From Ligilactobacillus pobuzihii E100301 = KCTC 13174 (lineage in GTDB: Bacteria > Bacillota > Bacilli > Lactobacillales > Lactobacillaceae), in contig NZ_KB714698.1 in assembly GCF_000349725.1 (NCBI RefSeq), forward strand, positions 34,567 through 88,106: DNA of 53,540 nucleotides, given 5' to 3'. The notes beneath the pieces are model-generated. The model did no database searches. It saw only the letters and a program-made list of their open reading frames with translations, and was not told the DNA's origin. This document shows positions 37,641 through 45,862 of the stretch, piece after piece. Within the stretch, counting starts at the first letter, position 1. Each line of letters starts with the position of its first letter. The translations under genes were made by a program, and so were the position numbers.

Positions 37641-38003
37641 CTAAATAAAAGTCTGACAAATTTCTAAAACCAAAAAAAACATGAAAGAACAAAAAAAGAC
37701 GATATCTGCCACTCTAAGGTACCTCACAAAAAAAGCACGATAAATTATATCCCCCTCTAAAAAAGCATATATTAACGTCATTGCGATCCCAAATAATGCA
37801 AGTGCAAAAATTAAAAAAGGCAACAATGACAGACCCATCAAATTCTTCGACATAAAATGTAAGCCGAGAATCAAAAGTGGTAAATTTAAATCCAGTATTT
37901 TTATTCTACCGGGCCATTTTTCTGTCATTATTTTTTTTATTGTTAGTATCATAATGTTCCAAACTAGAAAAACTACTAACCAAAACAACCAACTTTTAAA
38001 CAT
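37641..38003 (-). CDS. DUF3397 family membrane protein
   Basis: A 120-residue integral membrane protein with about four hydrophobic segments: FKSWLFWLVVFLVWNIMIL, a short segment around ILDLNLPLLILGLHF, LSLLPFLIFALALFGIAMTLIYAF and VADIVFFCSFMFFLVLEI. Size, topology and position next to mraZ fit DUF3397, a lactobacillus family of unknown function. The start is ATG 38003 with AAGGAG 7 bp upstream; the longer frame to 38027 has no site. It has its own terminator, so it is not part of the dcw transcript. Confidence 0.75.
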   Translation of the reverse strand: MFKSWLFWLVVFLVWNIMILTIKKIMTEKWPGRIKILDLNLPLLILGLHFMSKNLMGLSLLPFLIFALALFGIAMTLIYAFLEGDIIYRAFFVRYLRVADIVFFCSFMFFLVLEICQTFI

Positions 38004-38207
38004 TTTAATTCTCCTTATTCCAATCATAATAATTTATCTTTGCAATACTAAAACAATTTAAACAATAAAAATTACTGAACACCTACACATTGTACTACAC
38101 GTTTAGGCAGATCCTGTACCAGACATAATATTAGGATTCAAAACCCTTGAATGATACATCTCTTAAGAAAATTAATTCTTTCTGCTATAAATACCTAATT
38201 ATAAAAT

Positions 38208-38257
38208 TTGACAGTAGCTCTAATTAAAATGTAAGATATATAAAATACTTACATTTT
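38208..38257 (+). promoter_or_regulatory. DUF4044 promoter with a perfect 10-bp palindrome
   Basis: A consensus -35 TTGACA (38208-38213) is followed, 18 bp on, by a -10-like TAAGAT (38232-38237). The -10 is overlapped by the inverted repeat AAAATGTAAG/CTTACATTTT (38226-38235 and 38248-38257, 12-nt spacer). The right arm abuts the ribosome binding site AAGGGTGG (38258-38265). The palindrome may be an operator or, if transcription begins inside it, an mRNA structure near the start site. Confidence 0.55.
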
Positions 38258-38270
38258 AAGGGTGGTTTCG

Positions 38271-38390
38271 GTGCGTAAAAAGAAAGAACGTTCAACTTTT
38301 CAAAAAGTAACAATGGTCGTTGTCTGGGTCATGTTAATTTTCATGGTTGGATCTGTAATTTTAGGTTCAATTGGTCCCTTATTAGGATAA
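38271..38390 (+). CDS. DUF4044 family small membrane protein
   Basis: A 39-residue protein starting GTG at 38271, with AAGGGTGG 5 bp upstream. A basic N-terminus (VRKKKERSTFQK) is followed by one hydrophobic helix, from MVVVWVMLIFMVGSV to near the C-terminus, giving a single-span membrane protein. Length and sequence style fit DUF4044, a family of about 35-45 residues found in lactobacilli and relatives. Its function is unknown. It is the only plus-strand gene in the 37-53 kb region, has its own promoter, and ends at a terminator that is part of a dispersed repeat. Confidence 0.75.
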   Translation: MRKKKERSTFQKVTMVVVWVMLIFMVGSVILGSIGPLLG

Positions 38391-38413
38391 ACCATTAAAA
38401 GAAAATAATATTT

Positions 38414-38453
38414 AGAGGCTGGGACAAAACAATGTCACAGTCTCTTCTTTTGC
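38414..38453 (+). terminator. Terminator of the DUF4044 gene, at the end of repeat copy B
   Basis: AGAGGCTGGGACA (38414-38426) pairs with TGTCACAGTCTCT (38433-38445, two mismatches), followed by TCTTTTG. On the minus strand the same hairpin could stop transcripts from the alpha/beta hydrolase gene. Confidence 0.65.
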
Positions 38454-38620
38454 TAAAAATAATCAAATTATCGCTTGTAATTTTTATAGTACAAACGCGT
38501 TTCAAAAGTCTGAATCCTCAATGTAATACCATTTACGCCATTTGTGTCCTGCGCTTTGCTCCGATCAGAAATGGCGTAAACGACGTTACACACCGGCTTC
38601 AAAACGACTTTCGCCCTCTC
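38414..38620 (+). repeat. Dispersed intergenic repeat, copy B (long form)
   Basis: About 207 bp between the DUF4044 and hydrolase genes, the reverse complement of copy A at 14866-15017. The outer ends are imperfect inverted repeats (AGAGGCTGGGACAAAA at the left; complement of GAGAGGGCGAAAGTCG at the right). Compared with copy A it has about 60 extra bases forming a strong hairpin: TTTACGCCATTT (38532-38543) pairs perfectly with AAATGGCGTAAA (38569-38580), and an outer TGTAA/TTACA pair extends it. No reading frame is supported inside. Confidence 0.78.
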
Positions 38621-38624
38621 TTTT

Positions 38625-39572
38625 TTATTGCCAAGCTTTATTAAAAAAGGCCTCTACTTTTTTTCTATATTGTTGTGGATAATTTTTTCGAGAATCTGCA
38701 TGTTTCGTATCGTGTGTTACCCACAACTGTTTTTTCCCTTGTGTCGCATGATAATTTTTATAAACCATTTCCGTTGGCACAAATTTATCGTCTTGTCCGT
38801 GAATAAAGAATGTTGGCAATTTATTATTGCGCAACGCATCAACTGAACTGCCTTTTTTAAAGTTTTGCCCCACTCTAAATTCAGCTAACCATAAACTCAT
38901 AGTGATCAAAGGTTCTTTCGGCATATTAAATTGTTGTTTTAATTGAAAAGCTAACTCATTTTCAACCGTATCATAACCACAATCTTCCACAATAGCTTTA
39001 ACCTGAGGTGGTAAATTTAACCCACTCATCATCATCACTGTTGCTCCGCCCATACTAACTCCAAATAAACCAATTTGAGAATTTTCACCGCTCTTATCAA
39101 TAACTTGATCAAGCCATCCCAGATAATCTCGACTGTCTGGATACCCAAAAGTTACATATTTTCCTGAACTTTGGCCACTACCACGATCATCTGGAGCTAA
39201 TACATTATACCCTTGTTCATGAAACATTCTGATATAGGGAGCCATGGTATAATGGCTGCCTTGATAACCATGCGCAATCACAATGGTTTTATTTGTTACT
39301 TTTTTTGCAGGATAATAAAAGGCGACTAAATTCTGACCTGTATCTTGCGCACGTAACGTCCATTTATCTTGTTGACCCTGTTGTTTAAGCCACTTCTGGT
39401 CATCTTTTTCGCTACCTTTTAACGCTAATTGTTTTTCAGTTCGGTAAGGATTGTCAAATGCATATGTAACTAAATAATTAGCGGCGTATCCTAATACCAT
39501 CACGACTAAAACAACGAGAGTACTTAAGACTCCAATTATAATTTTCTTCTTTTTTGACATTTCATTTCTCAT
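38625..39572 (-). CDS. Membrane-anchored alpha/beta hydrolase
   Basis: A 315-residue alpha/beta hydrolase. An N-terminal basic stretch and a transmembrane segment (about 11-34) anchor it, with the catalytic domain probably outside. The oxyanion region IVIAHGYQGSH, the nucleophile elbow GLFGVSMGGA, the acid in FIHGQDDKFVP and the His in TKHADS form a full triad. The closest types are the YqkD/BAAT-like serine hydrolases annotated in lactobacilli as extracellular or cell-envelope esterases; the substrate is unknown. Several ATGs lie at the start and no strong ribosome binding site distinguishes 39572 from 39560. It is a single gene between the cls terminator and repeat copy B. Confidence 0.88.
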   Translation of the reverse strand: MRNEMSKKKKIIIGVLSTLVVLVVMVLGYAANYLVTYAFDNPYRTEKQLALKGSEKDDQKWLKQQGQQDKWTLRAQDTGQNLVAFYYPAKKVTNKTIVIAHGYQGSHYTMAPYIRMFHEQGYNVLAPDDRGSGQSSGKYVTFGYPDSRDYLGWLDQVIDKSGENSQIGLFGVSMGGATVMMMSGLNLPPQVKAIVEDCGYDTVENELAFQLKQQFNMPKEPLITMSLWLAEFRVGQNFKKGSSVDALRNNKLPTFFIHGQDDKFVPTEMVYKNYHATQGKKQLWVTHDTKHADSRKNYPQQYRKKVEAFFNKAWQ

Positions 39573-39596
39573 TTCTAACGTATTTGATTGAAAGAT

Positions 39597-39651
39597 TAAA
39601 ATACGCGTCTAGCTAGCACAAAATAAATTTTAGCTAGTGAGACACGCGTAT
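39597..39651 (-). terminator. Probable terminator of cls
   Basis: A two-part stem: ATACGCGT/ACGCGTAT (39601-39608 and 39644-39651), then CTAGCTA/TAGCTAG (39609-39615 and 39631-39637), with a 6-nt bulge. On the minus strand it runs into ATTTTAATC. The T-tract is modest. Confidence 0.6.
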
Positions 39652-39661
39652 ATCATTGCTT

Positions 39662-41125
39662 TTATAAAATTGGTGAAAGAAGTCGTGAAAAATACTGTTT
39701 AAATCTCAACCAACGTGGCTGGTGTGCAAAATACTCTGTACTTAACTGTGTACAAAATTTAAGATCCTGTTTAAAAATATCAGTTAATTCAACTGCCAAT
39801 TTACGATCATAGCAAAAAGCATTGACCTCAAAGTTCAATTTGAAACTTCGAAAATCAAGATTGGCAGAACCTACTGAACACATTTGTCCATCAACCATCA
39901 TTGTTTTAGAGTGCAGAAAACCTTCATCGTATTTGTATATTTCAATACCTTTTTCTAACAATTCTTTTGCATAGTATTCCGTAGCCCGATAAACAAATGC
40001 ATGATCAGGTTTTGAAGGGATCATAATACGGACTTTAACACCCGAATACGCCGCAACACTCAATGCTTCCATAACGGAATCATCAGGGATCAAATAAGGG
40101 GTTTGAATGTAAATATAATCATGTGCGTTACTGATCAGTTTCAAATAGCCTAACTTAATTGCTTCTGTTTCGTTATCCGGACCAGAAGAAACAATTTGGA
40201 TCCCCGTGGTTCCTTGACCTCTTTGTAAAGGAAAATACCGATCAGCATATTCAATAGGAGCAGATTCAGCGGAGTTTTTAACCGTAGCATTCCAATCCAT
40301 AAAAAATTGCGATTGCAACGCCACTGCTGCATTACCTACGACCCGTAAATGAGTATCACGCCAATATCCAAATTTCTCTAAACGTCCCAAATACTGATCG
40401 CCAATATTAAAACCACCAATGTAGCCGATCACACCATCGATCACAACTATTTTCCTGTGATCACGATAATTAAGGCGTGGACTATGAAAATATGATCTTT
40501 TGGAACCAAAGAAAGGTTCAGCTTGTCCACCTAACTCCTCCAATGGCTTAAAAAAGTTGCGTACTTGCCCACGTGAACCCATGCTATCATATATTACCCG
40601 TACATTAACGCCTCTAGTCTGGGCTTTTTCAAGAGCATCTAGTACCTGATAACCAATCTCGTCACTATAAAAAGTATAATATTCAATATGTATATGATCC
40701 TCCGCGTTTCCAATATCAGCTAATAATTTAGCAAACTTTTCCTGCCCATCCGTATAGACCTTAACTTGATTATTATTCGTAAAAATTGCCTGATCGGCTT
40801 CTAAAAACAGACGTGAAGTTTGTTGAGCTTCATTGGTTAAAACATCATAAGGCAACAACTCTTTTTCATTCCATTGTTCCTTTTGCAAGGAAACTAACTG
40901 ATCGATGCCCAATTTTTCTTGCGCTTTAATGTCGAAAATTCTCTCTTTTGAAATTTTCTTGCCCGCGAATAAATAAATTAAAAACCCGATACCAGGAAGT
41001 AGGTTCAGCACCAATAACCATGCCCACGTAGCAGAAATATCTCTTTTTTCCTTGAAAACTGTTACGATGGCAAAAAGTGTATTTACAAAAAAGACTAAAT
41101 TAACAATACTAAAGATCCAATTCAC
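39662..41125 (-). CDS. cls: Cardiolipin synthase
   Basis: A 487-residue phospholipase D-family enzyme that joins two phosphatidylglycerols to make cardiolipin at the membrane. There are two N-terminal transmembrane segments (about 5-25 and 35-55). Two HKD motifs follow: HRKIVVIDG near residue 227 and HSKTMMVDG near 405. The N-terminal half also has HIHIEYYTFYSD. The length is typical. The start is GTG at 41125 with a GGTG site. It is a single gene, separated from minD by a terminator. Cardiolipin-rich poles and septa bind MinD and DivIVA-type proteins, so the proximity may be functional, but that is inference. Confidence 0.95.
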   Translation of the reverse strand: MNWIFSIVNLVFFVNTLFAIVTVFKEKRDISATWAWLLVLNLLPGIGFLIYLFAGKKISKERIFDIKAQEKLGIDQLVSLQKEQWNEKELLPYDVLTNEAQQTSRLFLEADQAIFTNNNQVKVYTDGQEKFAKLLADIGNAEDHIHIEYYTFYSDEIGYQVLDALEKAQTRGVNVRVIYDSMGSRGQVRNFFKPLEELGGQAEPFFGSKRSYFHSPRLNYRDHRKIVVIDGVIGYIGGFNIGDQYLGRLEKFGYWRDTHLRVVGNAAVALQSQFFMDWNATVKNSAESAPIEYADRYFPLQRGQGTTGIQIVSSGPDNETEAIKLGYLKLISNAHDYIYIQTPYLIPDDSVMEALSVAAYSGVKVRIMIPSKPDHAFVYRATEYYAKELLEKGIEIYKYDEGFLHSKTMMVDGQMCSVGSANLDFRSFKLNFEVNAFCYDRKLAVELTDIFKQDLKFCTQLSTEYFAHQPRWLRFKQYFSRLLSPIL

Positions 41126-41236
41126 AAAATTTCACCATCCACATCTGAAATAGATACAAAAAAATTATAGCAAAATTAGCTATCAATGTATATAAACAAC
41201 AATAACTAAACTAGAATAAACATATATTTTTAAAAT

Positions 41237-41262
41237 AAAAAAAAGGGGTCATTTCTGACCCC
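41237..41262 (-). terminator. Terminator after minD
   Basis: On the minus strand a perfect GGGGTCA/TGACCCC stem (41262-41256 with 41251-41245) with a 4-nt loop is followed by eight Ts (41244-41237). This ends the mreCD-minCD transcript. Confidence 0.88.
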
Positions 41263-41274
41263 ACTATGTCCAAT

Positions 41275-42084
41275 TTATTTATCTTTTTTGAACCAAGCTC
41301 CAATTCTTTTGAAAAAACCGTTCTTTTTGGGTTCTTGCAAAGACATTAATGGAACCGTTTCGCCCTCTAAACGCCGTGCAATATCACGGTAGCCTTGGGC
41401 TGCAGGGTTTTTTTCATATAAAACGATTGGTTCACCCTTATTAGATGTTGCGATAACTTCGTCTTCATCAAAGACGATCCCAATTAATTCAATCGAAAGA
41501 TGCCTGGTAATTTCGTCAACGTCCATCATGTTGCCCTCATTCATCATATTTTTACGAATACGATTGATCACAAGCATTGGTGGTTTATCTAAGCTTTGCT
41601 GTTCAAGTAATCCAACTACTCGATCAGCATCACGAACCGCAGAAATCTCTGGTGTAGAAACCACGATAGCATTGTCCGCACCTGCCACAGCGTTCATAAA
41701 GCCCTGTTCGATCCCGGCTGGACAGTCCAAAAAAACATAGTCGAAATCACTTTTTAATTCATCTACTATTTTAACAACTTGATCAGGATTCAATGATGTT
41801 TTGTCAGCGTTTTGTGCAGCTGGTAATAAAAATAATTTATCATTGAATCGTTTATCTTTGATGAGGGCCTGAGGTAGCTTAGCTCGACCTTCTGCAACGT
41901 CAACAATATCGTAGATGATCCTATTATCCAAGCCCAAAACAACATCTAAGTTGCGTAATCCAATATCTAAATCAACTAAACATACTTTTTTGTCCATCAA
42001 AGCAAGTGCAGTCCCTAGATTTGCGGTAGTCGTTGTTTTACCAACACCACCTTTACCAGACGTTATAACAACTGCTTTTCCCAT
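41275..42084 (-). CDS. minD: Septum site-determining ATPase MinD
   Basis: A 269-residue deviant Walker ATPase that recruits MinC to the membrane to block Z rings away from midcell. The motif SGKGGVGKTTTTANLG begins at residue 9, and VFLDCPAGIEQGFMNA and LVINRIR are typical. The C-terminal KKNGFFKRIGAWFKK is the membrane-targeting amphipathic helix. The ATG has GGGGGA 7 bp upstream, inside the last codons of minC. No minE is present next to it; the DivIVA encoded in the window is the likely spatial cue. Confidence 0.97.
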   Translation of the reverse strand: MGKAVVITSGKGGVGKTTTTANLGTALALMDKKVCLVDLDIGLRNLDVVLGLDNRIIYDIVDVAEGRAKLPQALIKDKRFNDKLFLLPAAQNADKTSLNPDQVVKIVDELKSDFDYVFLDCPAGIEQGFMNAVAGADNAIVVSTPEISAVRDADRVVGLLEQQSLDKPPMLVINRIRKNMMNEGNMMDVDEITRHLSIELIGIVFDEDEVIATSNKGEPIVLYEKNPAAQGYRDIARRLEGETVPLMSLQEPKKNGFFKRIGAWFKKDK

Positions 42085-42085
42085 T

Positions 42086-42763
42086 CTAAAATCCCCCTGC
42101 CTTTATGAATAACTTTGGCCTTTTTACTTTTAATTCCTCAATTTGTGTTAGAGCCAAAGCATGCAGATCATTCACGAAAAGTGCACTCATTTTCTCTGTT
42201 GACGCAATCTCTTCATCTTCATTTACAACATCTACCAAATCAGCGATCCGTAATTGTTGTGCATTACTCAAATTTCCAGCAAGAACTGCTCGAGTATTAT
42301 TCTCATGACCAGCACATAAAATACCATTTGCAGTACCTAAAACAAAAATACTACCCGTGGCTCGTAAAATACCACCTTCATGTAAAGTTCCCAAAAAAAG
42401 TAAATCGCCTTGGATCAATTTGTCCTGCCCGTTCCGGATAATATCACCATCAACATGAACTGTGGTAGTGTCAAAAATTTCTTGTGCTTCTTGCCTTTCA
42501 ATCACCGAACTTTGAATCTTGTGAATCGAAAACCTTGGATAATTTGCAAAAATATTTTCTAATTCTTGTTTTTGTTCTGCAGTATAAAGCAACTGGCCTG
42601 TATTGATGTTGAAAGAATATTTTTCAGTTCGATCTGCTGATTCATCATTATGCAATTTTTCCATAAGTTCGCCAAGTTCAATTTTAATTTCACTAAAGCT
42701 CGCAGTTGGCTCTAAAATCAATTCATAGCCGTTCTTATATCCCTTTAAAACGACTGCTTGCAT
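42086..42763 (-). CDS. minC: Septum site-determining protein MinC
   Basis: A 225-residue FtsZ inhibitor. The N-terminal MinC domain (MQAVVLKGYKNGYELIL) is followed, after a linker, by the C-terminal beta-helix domain (about 115-205: VHVDGDIIRNGQ, GDLLFLGTLHEGGILRATGS, AGHENNTRAVLAG). The start is uncertain. ATG 42763 gives the usual family N-terminus but GGAGG touches it, and ATG 42775 lies right after AAGGG. Translation coupled to mreD, whose stop is at 42779, is likely. The gene forms a pair with minD, 1 bp apart. Confidence 0.93.
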   Translation of the reverse strand: MQAVVLKGYKNGYELILEPTASFSEIKIELGELMEKLHNDESADRTEKYSFNINTGQLLYTAEQKQELENIFANYPRFSIHKIQSSVIERQEAQEIFDTTTVHVDGDIIRNGQDKLIQGDLLFLGTLHEGGILRATGSIFVLGTANGILCAGHENNTRAVLAGNLSNAQQLRIADLVDVVNEDEEIASTEKMSALFVNDLHALALTQIEELKVKRPKLFIKAGGF

Positions 42764-42778
42764 TCCTCCACACATCCC

Positions 42779-43291
42779 TTAACTAAATTTTTCGAAAAAT
42801 AATTTCAGCGGCCAATACAATACTACATATGTAGCTAAATTGTATGCCAAGGTCGGTCCTAAAGTCCGTCCAATAAATGTGACCCCCGAAACAGACGTAA
42901 ATCCTATCAGAGCATTTGCCCAATAAAATAGCGTTGTTAACACAGTTATGTCTATTAAATATATTAATAATACCACAATAAATGAGCGATTAAAAAACGT
43001 TAAAACATTTCTAGTCAAATAAACCATAAAGGGTAATAACAATGTGAAAATGCCTAAAACGCCTGTAAAGAAAAGATCGAAAAAAAGTCCAATAATTGCA
43101 GACCATATGAATACATGGTCAACTTGTCCATAACAGATTGCCATCACAGACCACAACAAAATTAAGCGGCTTTCAACCGCAACAGTAGTAGTAAAAAAAG
43201 ACTGTGATAAAAGATGGCTCAAAGATCCATCTAAAAAAAGAAATAAAAAAGCACCTATGGGGAAAAAATATCTCATTTTCGAAATTCTCAT
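42779..43291 (-). CDS. mreD: Rod shape-determining protein MreD
   Basis: A 170-residue polytopic membrane protein with about five hydrophobic segments and little polar sequence, as is usual for MreD. It belongs to the elongation complex with MreC, MreB, RodA and a class B PBP. Sequence conservation in the family is low; the position between mreC and minC supports the call. The ATG has AGGAG 9 bp upstream. It is 12 bp after mreC. Confidence 0.93.
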   Translation of the reverse strand: MRISKMRYFFPIGAFLFLFLDGSLSHLLSQSFFTTTVAVESRLILLWSVMAICYGQVDHVFIWSAIIGLFFDLFFTGVLGIFTLLLPFMVYLTRNVLTFFNRSFIVVLLIYLIDITVLTTLFYWANALIGFTSVSGVTFIGRTLGPTLAYNLATYVVLYWPLKLFFEKFS

Positions 43292-43303
43292 GTCACAAAA
43301 CTC

Positions 43304-44155
43304 CTAATCAGCTCTCCGTGCTACTGTCACAACATCTAGATCATTAAAGTCAGCAGCAGGTTCAATATAAATTTTTGCCGGCAAACCATCGTTTCCATTT
43401 GCTGCACGAACAACTTTTCCTATTAGTAAGCCCTGAGGCGTGATGCCTCCCATGCCAGAAGTAATTATTTTTTCCCCTTTAGCAATTTTGGCTTTAGAAG
43501 TAATTTGTCCCATGATCAGTTGATTTTTTGAAGTATTATAGCCAGTGATCAAACCATTGATCACTGTACCTTCTTTACTTTTCAAACGAACTGCAAAACG
43601 ATTGGCTGAACCATTGCTAGTTGAAAGTAATTCTACTTTACTATTTGTCTTATTGACTTCAGTTACTCTGCCGGCTAATCCTTTACGTGACAAAACTGGA
43701 TCATTCTTCTTCACACCTGCAGCTGTCCCTTTATTGATCACTAGCTGGTCTTGCCAAGAAGACGGCGTTCTACTCAAAACAACAGCATTGATCTTACTGT
43801 AAGAGCTAAGTGTTTCATTTAACTTTAGTTGTTGTTTTAAATGCTTGTTTTCATCTTTTAAAGTTTGATTTTCAACTTTTTGAGTGGCTATGGTATCTAC
43901 TTGTTTTTTCAATTTTTTATTTTCTGTATAAGTATTATACAAACCCTTAACTGAATCAGTAGCATGCCCCAAACTATTCATTGGTACACCAACCACTCTA
44001 TCCACGATCCCCACGGCATCATTACCAACTTGTTGAACAAAAGACGGCGCTTTACGATTATTTCTAACACTGATCGACAAAGCTATCAATAAAAAACCAA
44101 TAATCAAAATGATCATTGTGATAACTAACCTCTTATTGAATGAGAATTTTTGCAC
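43304..44155 (-). CDS. mreC: Rod shape-determining protein MreC
   Basis: A 283-residue bitopic protein: a short cytosolic N-terminus, a transmembrane helix (about 9-28), a coiled coil (about 68-105, Lys-, Asn- and Gln-rich) and two beta-barrel domains with ARVL-type repeats such as VVLSRTPSSWQDQLVINKG and GLAGRVTEV. MreC scaffolds the elongation machinery outside the membrane. The start is GTG 44155, 8 bp after GGAGG. A terminator stands between mreB and this gene, so mreCD-minCD need a promoter in the 170-bp gap or read-through. Confidence 0.95.
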   Translation of the reverse strand: MQKFSFNKRLVITMIILIIGFLLIALSISVRNNRKAPSFVQQVGNDAVGIVDRVVGVPMNSLGHATDSVKGLYNTYTENKKLKKQVDTIATQKVENQTLKDENKHLKQQLKLNETLSSYSKINAVVLSRTPSSWQDQLVINKGTAAGVKKNDPVLSRKGLAGRVTEVNKTNSKVELLSTSNGSANRFAVRLKSKEGTVINGLITGYNTSKNQLIMGQITSKAKIAKGEKIITSGMGGITPQGLLIGKVVRAANGNDGLPAKIYIEPAADFNDLDVVTVARRAD

Positions 44156-44265
44156 ACTTCAAACCTCCTCGTACTATGACTAAACTATAAAATGATATTT
44201 TAAACAAAGTCACTTAATCATTTTAACAGCTCTAATTAAAAGTCATATTGTTTAGCATAAACTAC

Positions 44266-44303
44266 ATAAAAAATTAAGAGGTTGGAGAAAAAAGACTCCA
44301 ACC
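44266..44303 (-). terminator. Terminator between mreB and mreC
   Basis: On the minus strand GGTTGGAG (44303-44296) pairs perfectly with CTCCAACC (44287-44280) with an 8-nt loop. TCTTAATTTTTT follows. It begins 25 bp after the mreB stop. Confidence 0.75.
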
Positions 44304-44327
44304 CCCAACTAATTTTTCTCTTAATGA

Positions 44328-45332
44328 TTAATTCTTTTTCATAACATCTATGCTTTTGAGCGACTCGCCTGTTCCAATAGCAACACAGTCTAAAGGTTCA
44401 GAAGCTACAAATACAGGAACTTTAGTAGCATCAGAAATAACTTCTGGCAAATGGCGCAACAAAGCTCCACCGCCAGTTAACACGATACCATGATCGATCA
44501 CATCAGCTGCAATTTCAGGAGATGTTTCTTCTAAAGTTTCTTTAATAGCAGAAATAACCTCTTGGACTACTTCTTGAATAGCATTAGCAACTGATTCAGC
44601 CTCAATTTCAATTGTTTTTGGTAAGCCAGTCACCAAATCACGTCCACGGATCGACTGTGAATCTAACTGCTTAGCTGCCTCTACTGAAGCAGACGCAAGA
44701 TCCATCTTCAACTGTTCAGCAGTTCGTTCACCAATCAATAAATTATAGTTCTTACGTACAAAATGCACTATAGCTTCATCCAATCGGTCTCCAGCCATAC
44801 GGATAGAACGACTTGAAACAATACCACCTAATGAAATCGTGGCAACATCAGTTGTACCACCACCAATATCAACTACCATACTACCAGTTGGATCCATAAC
44901 AGGTAACCCTGCACCAATAGCAGCAGCAAAAGGCTCTTCGATAACATAAGCATCCTTTGCCCCTGCTACCCTAGTAGCATCGATCACAGCACGTTTTTCA
45001 ACTTCTGTAACGCCACTTGGAACACAGACCATAACATAAGGCTTACCACCATGTTTGCCTAAGCCCTTATCAATATAATATTTCATCATCGCTGCTGTTG
45101 TATCATAATCAGCAATCACACCGTCTTTCATCGGACGGATCGCAACGATACTTGCAGGTGTACGTCCGATCATATCACGTGCTTCTGAACCGACTGAAAC
45201 AATTTCCCCAGACTTTGTATTTTTCGCAACAACTGAAGGTTCCCGTAAAACAATACCTTTACCTTCAGCATAAACTATCGTGTTTGCTGTACCGAGATCG
45301 ATCCCGATATTTTTTGTTCCCATTCCGAACAC
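44328..45332 (-). CDS. mreB: Rod shape-determining protein MreB
   Basis: A 334-residue bacterial actin that directs cylindrical wall synthesis under the membrane. Phosphate-binding loops [13 protein letters not shown] and [18 protein letters not shown] and the late [13 protein letters not shown] are intact. The start is GTG 45332, giving [14 protein letters not shown] as in other MreB proteins, with AAGGG 9 bp upstream; the ATG at 45341 touches that site. It has its own promoter candidate and terminator, so it is transcribed apart from mreCD. Confidence 0.97.
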   Translation of the reverse strand: MFGMGTKNIGIDLGTANTIVYAEGKGIVLREPSVVAKNTKSGEIVSVGSEARDMIGRTPASIVAIRPMKDGVIADYDTTAAMMKYYIDKGLGKHGGKPYVMVCVPSGVTEVEKRAVIDATRVAGAKDAYVIEEPFAAAIGAGLPVMDPTGSMVVDIGGGTTDVATISLGGIVSSRSIRMAGDRLDEAIVHFVRKNYNLLIGERTAEQLKMDLASASVEAAKQLDSQSIRGRDLVTGLPKTIEIEAESVANAIQEVVQEVISAIKETLEETSPEIAADVIDHGIVLTGGGALLRHLPEVISDATKVPVFVASEPLDCVAIGTGESLKSIDVMKKN

Positions 45333-45386
45333 TGCTTTCATCCCTTCACAATTTATAAGCCATTTTATTTTTCAAGTAATATTAAA

Positions 45387-45395
45387 ATTATAACA
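45387..45395 (-). promoter_or_regulatory. Candidate extended -10 promoter of mreB
   Basis: On the minus strand TGT followed by a perfect TATAAT (45392-45387), about 55 bp before the mreB start. The -35 is weak. Confidence 0.5.
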
Positions 45396-45458
45396 TAAGC
45401 ATTTTATTAACCTAGATAGGATTTCTTAAGAAAAGCTAAATTTATAAAAAAGTGTCTC

Positions 45459-45668
45459 CTACTCAGGTATAATGCTTACATCACATGCTTGTGGGCCTCT
45501 AATTCCTTCAACAGAAACAAAGTTGACCTTTTGACCTGCCTCTAAAACTTTATACCCCGGAGTTAAAATTGCAGAAAAGTGAACGAAAAAATCCTCGCCA
45601 CCATCATCTGGAATAATAAAACCGTAACCTTTATCTTTATTAAAAGAACGTACTCTTCCTGTTAGCAT
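45459..45668 (-). CDS. Cold-shock domain protein
   Basis: A 69-residue single cold-shock domain, an RNA- and DNA-binding beta-barrel that melts mRNA structure. RNP1 KGYGFI (14-19) and RNP2 DFFVHF (26-31) are present. It differs from the usual CspA/B type in the C-terminal half ([14 protein letters not shown]), so it may be a divergent paralogue. The ATG has an AAAGGA site. It lies between radC and mreB, with the radC terminator upstream, and no long cold-shock leader is evident in the short upstream region. Confidence 0.93.
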   Translation of the reverse strand: MLTGRVRSFNKDKGYGFIIPDDGGEDFFVHFSAILTPGYKVLEAGQKVNFVSVEGIRGPQACDVSIIPE

Positions 45669-45794
45669 TTTATATTCCTTTCAACACTTGTACTTTTGCA
45701 AGTTTACCACATTTTAAAGCCTTCCACAATACACCAATAACTACGAATGTTTCAAATAAATATTCTCTTTTGCTGACCAGTCTTATTATTTTGT

Positions 45795-45846
45795 AAACAA
45801 AAAGACTCACCTAAACAATGGTAATACCATCATTAAATAAGTCTTT
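45795..45846 (-). terminator. Terminator of the folC-HAD-radC unit
   Basis: On the minus strand an outer stem AAAGACT/AGTCTTT (45846-45840 with 45807-45801) encloses an inner ATGGT/ACCAT hairpin. TTTTTG follows. It begins 16 bp after the radC stop. Confidence 0.65.
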
Positions 45847-45862
45847 AGTTCTCTTATTTCAA

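Noticed and set aside
38414-38620. Insertion sequence at repeat copy B
   Set aside because: It is only about 200 bp with no transposase frame; a small non-autonomous or static repeat is the most that can be claimed.
38432-38644. Plus-strand frame of 70 codons across repeat copy B
   Set aside because: It starts in the terminator loop and crosses the hairpin; the equivalent frame is broken in copy A, so the sequence behaves as non-coding.
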